Below are positions 16,701-24,337 of a DNA stretch of 64,000 nucleotides, one piece after another. Position numbers and translations under genes: made by a program. Each line of letters opens with the position of its first letter. Within the stretch, counting starts at the first letter, position 1. The notes under the pieces were generated by a model. It did not search any database. It was not told the origin of the DNA and was given only the letters and a program-made list of their open reading frames with translations. This DNA is from Methanolinea sp. (GTDB taxonomy: Archaea > Halobacteriota > Methanomicrobia > Methanomicrobiales > Methanospirillaceae), in assembly GCA_018262855.1 (NCBI GenBank), contig JADFDO010000002.1, forward strand, positions 112,801 through 176,800. Direction: 5' to 3'.

Positions 16701-16867
16701 ATATAGGCCTCGGTCATGTTCCGGAGTGTCTGTTCGTTCTCCTGGTAATCCCGGGCCATGATGGAGTAATTGATGGTGATACCGGCGATCACCATGATGA
16801 TGATGAGGACGAATATGACCGCCATTAACTGGTTTCTGAAGGGTTGCTTTGGCGATAGGATACTCAT
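13724..16867 (-). CDS. Membrane sensor histidine kinase with HAMP, PAS, GAF, PAS
   Basis: 1047 residues. A membrane helix at about 13-35 and another at 298-323 enclose an extracytoplasmic sensor region of some 260 residues, of Cache-like layout. HAMP follows (325-375), then PAS (388-505), GAF (515-665), a second PAS (670-790), a coiled coil, the HisKA domain with phospho-acceptor His830 in YSVSHDLRAPLRAIDGF, and the ATPase domain with NALKFT, RDNGIGFD and GAGIGLTIVQR. It should autophosphorylate in response to an extracellular signal. No response-regulator gene is adjacent, which is common in methanogens. A strong TATA element (16951-16960) lies about 90 bases before the start. Confidence 0.95.
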   Translation of the reverse strand: MSILSPKQPFRNQLMAVIFVLIIIMVIAGITINYSIMARDYQENEQTLRNMTEAYISSSFNRVDTGLKMYDNTYNDRMLEGFSVVMEEYNLSGGNPAKMDLVALKERTGMSIYFINQSGVIEYSTSSPDIGLDFTVIYPDFYQYLQRIWYTPGFYPDRIVTEWVSGALTKFAYMPTHDHRYVIELGLASDRIAAERRGLRYGDIREEAQKFNPYIEEIRIWQKQKRVVGNSSYLPSATQSEILDRILKERTSLEFPDPEGKRLRKWLFVDMLDPRYAADMSLIVEIVYNKAKIESDLGYLVLYHLLVAGIVLIGGGFLAFVLARRFSRPIQGIVADVDRISQGDLSHRISPPTAVEFENIETSINAMVQTLKGTILQLQESQDALKKSEERYRSVVETQNEMIARFLPDGTHVFTNDAYCRYFGIPCNQIIGTRFRPKIHPEDRAPLDAYFKAFSPQHPEATIEHRIILPGGDVRWQQWNDRALFDAGGSLVEYQSVGRDITDRKNSDAAFQAMLKSMVGTTGLDSLRNITATISSWLGADCVMVGDILPGMEDVRVLSMYLDGKEIPEYRYSLKGTPCENAVDKGYCLYQDEVVTLFPGSRDLVELNIKGYLGTPLRNAEGQVIGILCALFRNPIHPLPSLQNIITIIAVKASAEIERMRIIAALEESEEKFRTLVENANSIILRFNSDGTITFANPYALSFFGFSKEELFGENVIGSIVPEIDSNNRNLREMILDIPVHPELYKVNLNENMTHDGRRVWISWTNKVISAAGSEVIEVLSIGNDITRLKEMEEELQKLNEMLEQKVADRTRDLEDANKELEAFSYSVSHDLRAPLRAIDGFSYMLISQHSHELSEEGARYLERIRYNIYQMGQLIDAILNFSRMSRQPLVNQTVYPSPLVKEIIEELHPLAEGRNVKFNVKDLPPFTGDPALVRQVFSNLLSNALKFTRKRDLAVIEVGNMEKDGRTIYYVRDNGIGFDMQYRDKIFGVFQRLHPAQEYEGAGIGLTIVQRIIQRYRGSIWVESEIDKGTTVFFTFQENPPSKERP

Positions 16868-16950
16868 ACCATACTCACTTGGACCGGTTCAACGGGAATG
16901 CACTCAATCAGGGGCTGGAATGTTGTCGCAATCGATAGATATGAGCCTGT

Positions 16951-16960
16951 TTATATATAT
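16951..16960 (-). promoter_or_regulatory. TATA box for the sensor kinase
   Basis: The minus strand reads AGATATATATAAACAGG here, about 90 bases before the kinase start, which implies a leader of roughly 60 nt. The rest of the 16868-17218 gap holds no gene that I can support. Confidence 0.45.
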
Positions 16961-17158
16961 CTACTGGGGTTTTTGCGGTCAATATGCAGATTCATGCATT
17001 TTTTAGGATGTTCTAGGGGCATCTCATCACCTCGACCAATTCTGCGAAAAATACAGAATATCCATCGGGTGGTCAACAGTGAAGGGCATTGAAGATCGAG
17101 GGGGAGTTCCTGATACCATCCAATCCCGGCAACCTTTATCACCGATCTTCCTGGAATG

Positions 17159-17207
17159 CCTTTATACTTCTGGGATTTGAGGGGAATGATCGCAATCTAT
17201 TTGCGAT
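17159..17207 (+). promoter_or_regulatory. Promoter and leader hairpin before the coiled-coil/dinB operon
   Basis: CCTTTATACT at 17159-17168 is a TATA box; initiation would be near 17188-17193. A perfect inverted repeat ATCGCAA-TCTAT-TTGCGAT occupies 17189-17207, at or directly after that point and 12 bases before the first start codon. It may be an operator or a leader hairpin affecting translation of the two genes. Confidence 0.5.
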
Positions 17208-17218
17208 AGACAGGGGAG

Positions 17219-17455
17219 ATGAGTGTAAGGGTTGCCAGAGCGATGGACCAGGATGAAATGAGCGAATATATCACACGGCTCGAGCAACGCATCGAGATAC
17301 TCTCAAATGAAAATGCTGCACTTGCGATGACGCTGAACAAGATTTTGGGAGAAAATATGAAACTTAAGGCCGAGATTAAGAGTCTTGAGATGAGGATCGC
17401 GGCTATAAACAGGGTCTCAGAGATAAGCCCGGGCCCCGACACCCCTCCTGAATGA
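17219..17455 (+). CDS. Small coiled-coil protein upstream of dinB
   Basis: 78 residues; the first Met is used here because AGGGGAG precedes it, though a later ATG at 17243 (MDQDEMSEYITRLEQ) is possible. Residues 10-65 form one continuous heptad-like coiled coil (TRLEQRIEILSNENAALAMT then KILGENMKLKAEIKSLEMRI), followed by a short tail. The stop codon is directly followed by the ATG of DNA polymerase IV, so the two are co-translated. It may be a dimeric partner or regulator of the polymerase; this is inferred from position only. Confidence 0.7.
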   Translation: MSVRVARAMDQDEMSEYITRLEQRIEILSNENAALAMTLNKILGENMKLKAEIKSLEMRIAAINRVSEISPGPDTPPE

Positions 17456-18556
17456 ATGACCCCCGATGATCCCCCCAGGGAGGGCCCGCGAATAGTCCTC
17501 CACGTCGACATGGATAGTTTTTTTGCCGCAGTGGAGGTCCGCGAACACCCTGACCTGGCCGGAAAACCTGTTGTGGTAGGAGCCGATCCGAAGGAAGGAG
17601 AAGGGAGGGGGGTGGTCTGCACATGCTCCTATGAAGCCAGGAACTACGGCATCCACTCCGCGATGCCCATTTCAAGGGCATACCGCCTCTGCCCGGATGC
17701 TGTCTTTCTCAGCCCGAGATATCCCCTCTATTCGGAGGTCTCTGAGCGGATCATGGCGATCCTGAGGGGGTATGCAGATCGGTTCCAGCAGGTGAGCATC
17801 GATGAGGCCTACCTCGATGTCTCGTCCCTGCAGAATTACGAATGGGCAGCCACGATGGCAGCGCGGATCAAGGATGATCTCCTCTCGGAAGAGCACCTGT
17901 CCTGCTCTGTGGGTGTCGGGCCCGGGAAGACCATAGCCAAGATCGCATCCGACATGCAGAAACCCGGAGGACTTGTCGTGATTCGGCCCTGGCAGGTTCC
18001 TGAATTGATACATCCGCTCCCGGTGACGCGTATACCGGGGATAGGCCGGAAAACCGCGATCGCACTCCGGCAGAGGGGAATCTCCACCATAGGTGATATT
18101 CCCAGGACCGATATCCAGGTTCTCCGTGACATCTTCGGGAAGGGAGCGGTCCAGATCAGGGACCTTGCGTACGGGATTGACACCTCTGAAGTCAGGGAAC
18201 TCTCCGGCAGCAAATCGATCAGCAGAGAGACTACTTTTGTTCAGGATTGCGACGATCCCGGGCAGATCCTCGATACACTTCGTGGGATGGCCGAAATCCT
18301 TGTCGGGGATCTTGAACAATTTGACCTTCTGGCAAGGACTGTGACGATCAAGATCAGGTTCTCGGACTTCTCAACGATCACAAGGGCACGTTCTCTTCCA
18401 TGCCAGACAAGAGATCCCCGTGCAATCCTCTGCACGGCCCGGGATCTCGCATTCCCATTCCTTGCCGGGCGGAAGATCAGGCTCGTGGGGCTCCGGCTCT
18501 CTTCGATTGCCTTGATTGACAGAAACCAGAAGACCATAGGGGATTTCTTAGCGTAA
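17456..18556 (+). CDS. dinB: DNA polymerase IV (Y family)
   Basis: 366 residues, a normal length for a Y-family translesion polymerase. The palm motif LHVDMDSFFAAVE lies near residue 15 with the first catalytic Asp, YEARNYGIHSAM is the fingers motif, and VSIDEAYLDVS near residue 113 holds the second catalytic Asp-Glu. SVGVGPGKTIAKIASDMQKP and the helix-hairpin-helix RIPGIGRKTA (thumb) follow, then the little-finger domain. No PIP-like QxxLF motif is obvious at the extreme C-terminus (NQKTIGDFLA), but QKTIGDFLA is a plausible PCNA-binding box. The gene starts immediately after the coiled-coil gene. Confidence 0.93.
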   Translation: MTPDDPPREGPRIVLHVDMDSFFAAVEVREHPDLAGKPVVVGADPKEGEGRGVVCTCSYEARNYGIHSAMPISRAYRLCPDAVFLSPRYPLYSEVSERIMAILRGYADRFQQVSIDEAYLDVSSLQNYEWAATMAARIKDDLLSEEHLSCSVGVGPGKTIAKIASDMQKPGGLVVIRPWQVPELIHPLPVTRIPGIGRKTAIALRQRGISTIGDIPRTDIQVLRDIFGKGAVQIRDLAYGIDTSEVRELSGSKSISRETTFVQDCDDPGQILDTLRGMAEILVGDLEQFDLLARTVTIKIRFSDFSTITRARSLPCQTRDPRAILCTARDLAFPFLAGRKIRLVGLRLSSIALIDRNQKTIGDFLA

Positions 18557-18662
18557 ACCACCCGGAGTTGCACTCAGCACACGGGAAGGCTTTCACATCC
18601 CCGGAGGATCTTTGTATACCCAAAAAAATGGGCATTCCCCCAGGGAGGGGAATGGATCGTAC

Positions 18663-19070
18663 CTATCCGGAGACCCACGAAGCAGAGAAATGAAAACCCT
18701 GTATCTCTCCACTCGCGGTCACCATCTGGTGGTACTCTATTTCAGAGACTATCCCCTGGGCATTGCCCTGCATCGAGTGCTGGTTCACCCATGCCGACAT
18801 TCTCCCTATCGCTGAAGAGGCCTGGGGTGTAGGTGCTGACACCGAAGGGTCAGGATTCCCTGGCGCTCCTTTCAGAGCATTCTCTTCCAAGAGGGAGGAT
18901 GGAGTATAGGGTGAGAGGGGATTGTACAGGGACAGGGGGCTTTGCTGCTGTGGGGTGCAGAAGAAGGTTCCCTGACAATCCGGAACCAGGACTTCTCCTG
19001 CTGCCGGCAGAATGAAAAGGCATATGAGTAGGATACCTGGCAGCACGAGACTTTGATGCTGGTACTTCAC
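18663..19070 (-). CDS. Small secreted protein of unknown function
   Basis: The open frame runs to 19217, but the best start is a GTG at 19070, nine bases behind GGAGGTG. From there the 135-residue product begins with a typical signal peptide (MKYQHQSLVLPGILLICLFI, cleavage near AAG-E). The mature part has two Cys (PDCQGTFFC), a proline/serine-rich middle and a C-terminal region of about 40 residues (AWVNQHSMQGNAQGIVSEIE). No family is recognised. It is probably exported, single-gene, and specific to methanogens. Confidence 0.6.
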   Translation of the reverse strand: MKYQHQSLVLPGILLICLFILPAAGEVLVPDCQGTFFCTPQQQSPLSLYNPLSPYTPSSLLEENALKGAPGNPDPSVSAPTPQASSAIGRMSAWVNQHSMQGNAQGIVSEIEYHQMVTASGEIQGFHFSASWVSG

Positions 19071-19305
19071 TATGGTTTCACCTCCTGCATTTTGGGATCG
19101 GGAACAAGCATGGTAAGCCGGATCACCTGATAGGGGCAGGATCCGGGGCTTCTCCCGGGCGTCAGTCCGGAGTGTATGCGTCCATCCTGGCGCCAAGACC
19201 ATAGGGAGCGGTGGCATTATTTATAATCTTTGAACCTCGCGGTATGACAGTGCAACACGGGCAGTAGGAAAGGCTAAACTGTACGGGTGCATAACCACCA
19301 CCTAT

Positions 19306-19830
19306 ATGCCCGGACCTTTGGAGAGGAAGGAAGATGCGGTGGTGCTTGCTGAACTCAGGCAATATCTGCAGGATATCGACGTAACCCTTCTCAGGGAGTT
19401 CGATGAGGGGGATTTTCGAGGATTCTGGATCAAGTTCGGTGATTTCCCAATCCTGATTGAGAACCAGAAAGGGAAGGCATATTTCATCGTGGCCTTCCAG
19501 ATCACCCTTTCCCAGGGTCCCGAGGCAGAAGCATTGGACAGCTATTACGCGAAGAAGGACCCTCACTTCATCTACGAACTCACCAAGGCTTTCACCTCGC
19601 CTCTTACCGGGTTCTCGAGGATCATCGAGGGGGGCAAGGTCGTGGGATTCAGTCTTTCAAGGTATATCTATCCTTTTTATTATGATTTCAGCGTGAAGGA
19701 TCTTGATCGTGCACTTCAGGCCGTCGTAAGCCAGGGCTCTGAAGGGATTGCATTTTTAAAGACGATTCTTCCTGCCTCAGGGGATCAAGGCGAGATCCCG
19801 CCTCGTCCGCGGTATTTTCAGGCACAATAA
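19306..19830 (+). CDS. Conserved hypothetical protein
   Basis: 174 residues, no signal peptide or membrane segment. The pattern of alternating strands and helices (FWIKFGDFPILIENQKGKAY, then FIVAFQITLSQG) suggests a compact alpha/beta fold similar to archaeal DUF2299-like proteins, but I cannot name it. Codon use and GC content match the neighbours. It stands alone between two minus-strand genes. Confidence 0.6.
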   Translation: MPGPLERKEDAVVLAELRQYLQDIDVTLLREFDEGDFRGFWIKFGDFPILIENQKGKAYFIVAFQITLSQGPEAEALDSYYAKKDPHFIYELTKAFTSPLTGFSRIIEGGKVVGFSLSRYIYPFYYDFSVKDLDRALQAVVSQGSEGIAFLKTILPASGDQGEIPPRPRYFQAQ

Positions 19831-19906
19831 CGGCCACGGTGTTGGACAGCCTTGGATTTAACCTCAAAACATTGTGAAAAAAGGATGACCGGGAGAGTGA
19901 ATCTCT

Positions 19907-22900
19907 CTACCTTACGTAGATCTTCCGTGAAGTGCTGCTGCTCCCGCCGGCATTCGCCACGGTCAGTTTCGCATTGTAGGTGCCTGGGGTGGTATAGGTG
20001 TGGGTGGGATTCTTTTCGATTGAGATTATCCCATCACCAAAGTTCCATGACCAACTGGTCGGGTTGTTCGCGGATCTATCCGTAAAGTGCACGGTGAGAG
20101 GTGCTGACCCGAAGGTCCTGTCGGTCATGAAATACGCAACCGGCGCCCTGGGCGCTCTTACCCACACGGTGGTCGAATAGGAGTCACTTCCTCCATGGTT
20201 GTAGACAGTGAGCGTGACAGTAAACTTTCCCGCCGAGGTGAAGGTGTGAGAGGGATTCTGGAGATCAGATCCCTCCCCGTCACCAAAGTCCCACTCCCAT
20301 TTCAGCGGAGTGCCGGTCGAAAGGTCGGTGAATGCAACGGTCAGTGGTGCATATCCGATGCCCGGGCTCTGGCGGAACTTGGCATCGGGTAACGGTCCAA
20401 ACGAATTGACAGTAATCAGATCCGTCATCACGACTGTTGCCTGGCCTCCCTCGTTTCCTGCCGTCAGGCTCACCGTGTAGGTGCCCGGCAGGGGGTATTC
20501 GTGTGTTACACCCGCTGTTGCATTCGCCCATGCCGTGGCCCCGTCACCAAAGTCCCAGAGACGGGTCGTCACTGTGCCTGTTGAAGTATCGGTGAACGTG
20601 ACAGAGAGTGGTGCGTCTCCCGAAAGGGGCGCTGCATCGAAGGAGGGTACCGGTGGCTGGAGCTGCGTCACGTTGACAACATTTTCCTTGGTGACCGTGT
20701 CGCTCCCGTACGGGCTGGTCACCGAGAGGGTCACATTATAGAGTCCGGGGTTCTGGTAGTCGTGGACGATCCACGGGCTGGATATCGTCTCTCCCGTTCC
20801 GTCACCGAAGTCCCAGGTCCAGTTGTCGATATAGTACCAGTAAGGCACATAGGCATCGAATTCCACAGAAAGAGGTGCCGGCCCCTCGCTGTTATACGCA
20901 TAGAAATCAGCAACAGGCGGGGGAGGGGTGATCTGGATATAATCCACCTTTTCGATAGTGTCAGTCTCCCCAGTCCTGCTGACCGTGAGCATCACGGTAT
21001 AGTTTCCGGGGTTGTTGTAGGTCACTACCGGATTCTTCTCGGCCGAGATCTGGCTGCCATAGGCAGGAACGAGGCTGCTCTTGTCCTGTTCATCCAGGAG
21101 ATAATAGTACCCGCTCTCGAAATACCATGACCAGGAACTGGGGTTTCCTAAAGACGCATCCAGGAACTGGACCGTGAGAGGGACAGAACCCATGGTGACG
21201 TTTGAGGTAAACTCAGCGGTGAGTGGGACATCCACTGGTGCCGGGAGCACCTCGATGTACCAGGATTTTGTGATCGAATCGCTTCCTCCAATATTTGTCA
21301 CGACGTGGGTGATATTATAGAGCCCTGGGGTATGGTAGGTATACGAGGGGTCCTTCTCGGTGGAGATGTTCCCGTCTCCGAATGCCCATGCATGGGAGAG
21401 CTCGGGCGATCCCGTCGACTGATCGATGAAATCAACGGTGAGTGGAGCGTACCCGCTCTTCGGGGTCGCAGTGAAATCTGCAATCGGCTGGGGCGGTGGG
21501 GCTTCCCCGATGTAGTTCTCATAGGACCTAGTATCGCTTCCCCCGATATCCGTCACTGTCAGGGTGACAGTGTACGTTCCGGCGGTCATGTAGTTATGGT
21601 AGACCGTGCCCTTCTCTGTCGAGTTCGGGCTCCCGTCTCCGAAATCCCACTCATACGTGGCAGGTGGGGTGTCCCAGTCAAGAGATCCTTGAGAATAATC
21701 CTCGAATTCCACCATAAGCGGGAAGCTGCCATACCTTGGATATCCGTTAAAGTCTGCCCTGGGGGAAGGGGTTGGAATGACTACAAACGCCTCTTTCGTG
21801 ATGGTGTCCGATCCCGCGGGGTTACTCACCGTCAGCGTCACGTTGTAGGATCCAACACCTTCCCACTCATGCCATGTGTTCTGGTAATCTGAATAACCCC
21901 CATCTCCGAAGCTCCAGTTCCAGGAAGTCGGATTGCCGGTGGAAGTATCAATGAGATATGCATCGGCCCAGAACCGCCCGATATAGATATAATCGGTGGT
22001 GAAGTTGGCAACCGGTATATTAAATTCCTGGGTAACCTGGATGAAATCCTCCTTGGTTGTTGAATTGGTGCCGCCGGACGTCCCCACCGTCAGGCTCACC
22101 GTGTAGTTCCCATGTCCGTTGTAGGTGTGCGAGGGGCTCTGCATGGTCGACTGTTCACCGTCGCCGAAATCCCACAGGAATGTCGTGGGGTTTCCGAGCG
22201 AGATATCATGGAACTGCACCGCGAGTGGCGAATTCCCCGAAGTCGGTTCAGCGATGAAATCAGCAACCGGGATGTTCTGGAAGACCCTGATATACTCGCT
22301 CCTCGTCGTGGAATTTGTGCCGCCGTCATTTCCGACCGTAAGGGTTACGGAATACAGCCCTGGATTCTGGTACGAATGCACCGGATTTGGTTCTGTGGAT
22401 GTGCCGCTGTCACCGAAATTCCATGCCCAGCTGGAGAGGTCCTCCCCTGACGAGGTATCGGTGAACTGGACGGAGAGGGGAGGGTTGCCCATCGTCTTAT
22501 TTGCCGTGAATGACGCGACAGGGGGTTGATTGGTTACGGTGATGTAATCGTGCCGGGTGAGGGTATTCTCCTGGCCGAATGTGTTGTTGACGGTCAGGAT
22601 CACAGAATAGATGCCCGGCGAGGAATAGTCGTGGGTGGGGTTCTTCTCGATTGATGTCGCATCATCCCCGAAACTCCACGAGTATGAATTGATTGTCCCG
22701 GTAGACTGGTCGGTGAACGCCACTGAGAGTGGTGCAGGCCCGGTAGTCGGGGTTCCCGTGAATGCCGCGACTGGTGGGATCGGTTCGGTGACATTGATGT
22801 AGTGGAGTTTCTGTATCGTCCCGGAACCGTAGGCACTCATTGCAGTCAGGGTGACATTGTAGATACCCGGGTTCGCATAGATGTGGCTTGGATCCTTCAT

Positions 22901-23371
22901 CGTCCCGTTTGCAGATGCGTCGCCAAAGTCCCACTCCCATAAGGTCGGATTATTGGTTGATAGATCCGTGAACTGTACCGAGAGCGCTGCAGGCCCAGTG
23001 GTGGGGGATGCAGAAAAGTCTGCTTCAGGGGGTGGCGGATGTACCTGGATGTAATTGCCCTTCTCCTCAGTGTCACTGCCTGTAGCGTTCGCAACGGTCA
23101 GTGACACCGTGAAATTCCCAGCACTATCATACTGGTGCATCGGGTTTGGCAGGTTGGTGGAGTACCCGTCACCGAAATACCAGAGATACGAAGTAACGCA
23201 TCCAATCGACTGGTCTGAGAACTGTACAGAGAGCGGCATCTGCCCTGTCAGCGGTGTCGCATTGAAATCTGCCTGGAGCCCGTCTGCGGTGACGGGAGCC
23301 AGCGCCGCGGTGAAGAGAAGCAGGGCTGAAAGAAGGAGGATTTCTACCCTGCTGGATCTGGAATGGTGCAT
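19907..23371 (-). CDS. Secreted protein with 13 PKD domains
   Basis: 1154 residues: signal peptide (residues 1 to about 29, cleaved after VTA), then thirteen PKD repeats of about 80-90 residues with no other domain. Each begins with a variant of xADFxAxPTxGxxPLSVQF and has the core WDFGDG (e.g. WYFGDG, WDFGDA, WNFGDG). The sixth copy has lost the PLSV segment and is the most divergent. PKD arrays of this kind build extended cell-surface rods in methanogens. No C-terminal membrane anchor is visible, since the protein ends at the thirteenth domain (TSRKIYVR). Two TATA elements lie about 95-115 bases upstream (minus strand, 23463-23490). Confidence 0.93.
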   Translation of the reverse strand: MHHSRSSRVEILLLSALLLFTAALAPVTADGLQADFNATPLTGQMPLSVQFSDQSIGCVTSYLWYFGDGYSTNLPNPMHQYDSAGNFTVSLTVANATGSDTEEKGNYIQVHPPPPEADFSASPTTGPAALSVQFTDLSTNNPTLWEWDFGDASANGTMKDPSHIYANPGIYNVTLTAMSAYGSGTIQKLHYINVTEPIPPVAAFTGTPTTGPAPLSVAFTDQSTGTINSYSWSFGDDATSIEKNPTHDYSSPGIYSVILTVNNTFGQENTLTRHDYITVTNQPPVASFTANKTMGNPPLSVQFTDTSSGEDLSSWAWNFGDSGTSTEPNPVHSYQNPGLYSVTLTVGNDGGTNSTTRSEYIRVFQNIPVADFIAEPTSGNSPLAVQFHDISLGNPTTFLWDFGDGEQSTMQSPSHTYNGHGNYTVSLTVGTSGGTNSTTKEDFIQVTQEFNIPVANFTTDYIYIGRFWADAYLIDTSTGNPTSWNWSFGDGGYSDYQNTWHEWEGVGSYNVTLTVSNPAGSDTITKEAFVVIPTPSPRADFNGYPRYGSFPLMVEFEDYSQGSLDWDTPPATYEWDFGDGSPNSTEKGTVYHNYMTAGTYTVTLTVTDIGGSDTRSYENYIGEAPPPQPIADFTATPKSGYAPLTVDFIDQSTGSPELSHAWAFGDGNISTEKDPSYTYHTPGLYNITHVVTNIGGSDSITKSWYIEVLPAPVDVPLTAEFTSNVTMGSVPLTVQFLDASLGNPSSWSWYFESGYYYLLDEQDKSSLVPAYGSQISAEKNPVVTYNNPGNYTVMLTVSRTGETDTIEKVDYIQITPPPPVADFYAYNSEGPAPLSVEFDAYVPYWYYIDNWTWDFGDGTGETISSPWIVHDYQNPGLYNVTLSVTSPYGSDTVTKENVVNVTQLQPPVPSFDAAPLSGDAPLSVTFTDTSTGTVTTRLWDFGDGATAWANATAGVTHEYPLPGTYTVSLTAGNEGGQATVVMTDLITVNSFGPLPDAKFRQSPGIGYAPLTVAFTDLSTGTPLKWEWDFGDGEGSDLQNPSHTFTSAGKFTVTLTVYNHGGSDSYSTTVWVRAPRAPVAYFMTDRTFGSAPLTVHFTDRSANNPTSWSWNFGDGIISIEKNPTHTYTTPGTYNAKLTVANAGGSSSTSRKIYVR

Positions 23372-23462
23372 GATCGATCATCTCAAGAGTGTACACTCAC
23401 AGCCTTGCAGAGTCGGAACTACCGGGCTAATCGGTTAATGCCCTTCGCTCTTCGTGAGCAAT

Positions 23463-23490
23463 GCCTATAAATGCCACCTTTATATATGTC
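23463..23490 (-). promoter_or_regulatory. TATA elements before the PKD protein gene
   Basis: The minus strand carries CATATATAAAGG and then CATTTATAGGC in this stretch. Either could drive the PKD gene with a leader of 70-90 nt. Confidence 0.4.
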
Positions 23491-23614
23491 CATTCATATT
23501 CGGGGATGATAAACCTTTCCTCTATTTTGATGCAGGAATACCCCAATCAGGGCACTAAAAAAGGGGACGGGCCGATAATTTCAGGATTTTTGATCAGAAT
23601 CTCCAATGGAATGG

Positions 23615-23623
23615 CTTATATAG
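23615..23623 (+). promoter_or_regulatory. TATA box for the TPR protein (leaderless transcript)
   Basis: CTTATATAG is centred 27 bases before the ATG at 23646, the spacing expected for a transcript that begins at or next to the start codon. Confidence 0.55.
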
Positions 23624-23645
23624 TGCGGGTCACACCTTCACCTTC

Positions 23646-24269
23646 ATGGAAGAGTCTGACCTCCTGGAGAAAGCCCTCCGTGCAAAGAACATGGGGAGGT
23701 ACGATGAGGCGCTCTCGGAGTATTCCATGGCGCTTGCAAAAAATCCACGCGATATTGCCATCATGGAATCGATGGGAGATATCTATTACGACATGGGAAG
23801 ACACGATGAAGCCCTCACTGCATATGGAAATGCTCTCTCGATCGACCCCCGCAACCTCCTCGTGCTCTTCAAGAAAGGGTACACCCTGCGGAAGATCCAC
23901 CGCTGCGAGGATGCCCTGAAGTGTTATGATCTCGCCCTCTCGATCGATCCGGATTTCCAGTATGCCCTCAACGACCGGGGTTTTTGCTTAAACGAGATGG
24001 GGAAGTTTGCAGAGGCGGTGAAATGCTTTGACCGGTCGCTGTCCTTAAGTCCGAGGAATATCAGGGTGATCGCGAGCAAGGGCATCGCGCTTCGCGAACT
24101 GGACCGTCTTTCCGAGTCCCTTGCATGCTTCAACAGGGCGCTCGAACTGAACGCAGTGAACTCGTTCGTATGGTACCACAAGTCCTTGACCCTCCGGAAG
24201 ATGGGCAGGGATAAGGAAGCGGATGAGTGCGTGGCCAGGATCAACTTTCCCGTACCCCGGTTCTCATAA
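23646..24269 (+). CDS. Tetratricopeptide-repeat protein
   Basis: 207 residues made almost entirely of TPR units of 34 residues: ALRAKNMGRYDEALSEYSMA, MGDIYYDMGRHDEALTAYGN, KGYTLRKIHRCEDALKCYDL and two to three more. Asp-Pro (or Asn-Pro) ends most repeats. It lacks a signal peptide and is likely a cytosolic scaffold. The TATA box is so close that translation is probably leaderless. A second TPR protein (25620-26372) is read on the other strand nearby; the two are related in pattern and could be old paralogues. Confidence 0.85.
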   Translation: MEESDLLEKALRAKNMGRYDEALSEYSMALAKNPRDIAIMESMGDIYYDMGRHDEALTAYGNALSIDPRNLLVLFKKGYTLRKIHRCEDALKCYDLALSIDPDFQYALNDRGFCLNEMGKFAEAVKCFDRSLSLSPRNIRVIASKGIALRELDRLSESLACFNRALELNAVNSFVWYHKSLTLRKMGRDKEADECVARINFPVPRFS

Positions 24270-24337
24270 AGATCCTCTCAAGGGTGGGGATGACATCCTC
24301 CCTCCATCCTATCATGCATTCGCCGGACCTTACAGGA

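Noticed and set aside
19907..23371. DNA-level tandem repeats in the PKD gene as a separate repeat element
   Set aside because: The similarity is at protein level between PKD domains and diverged in DNA; it is part of one gene.
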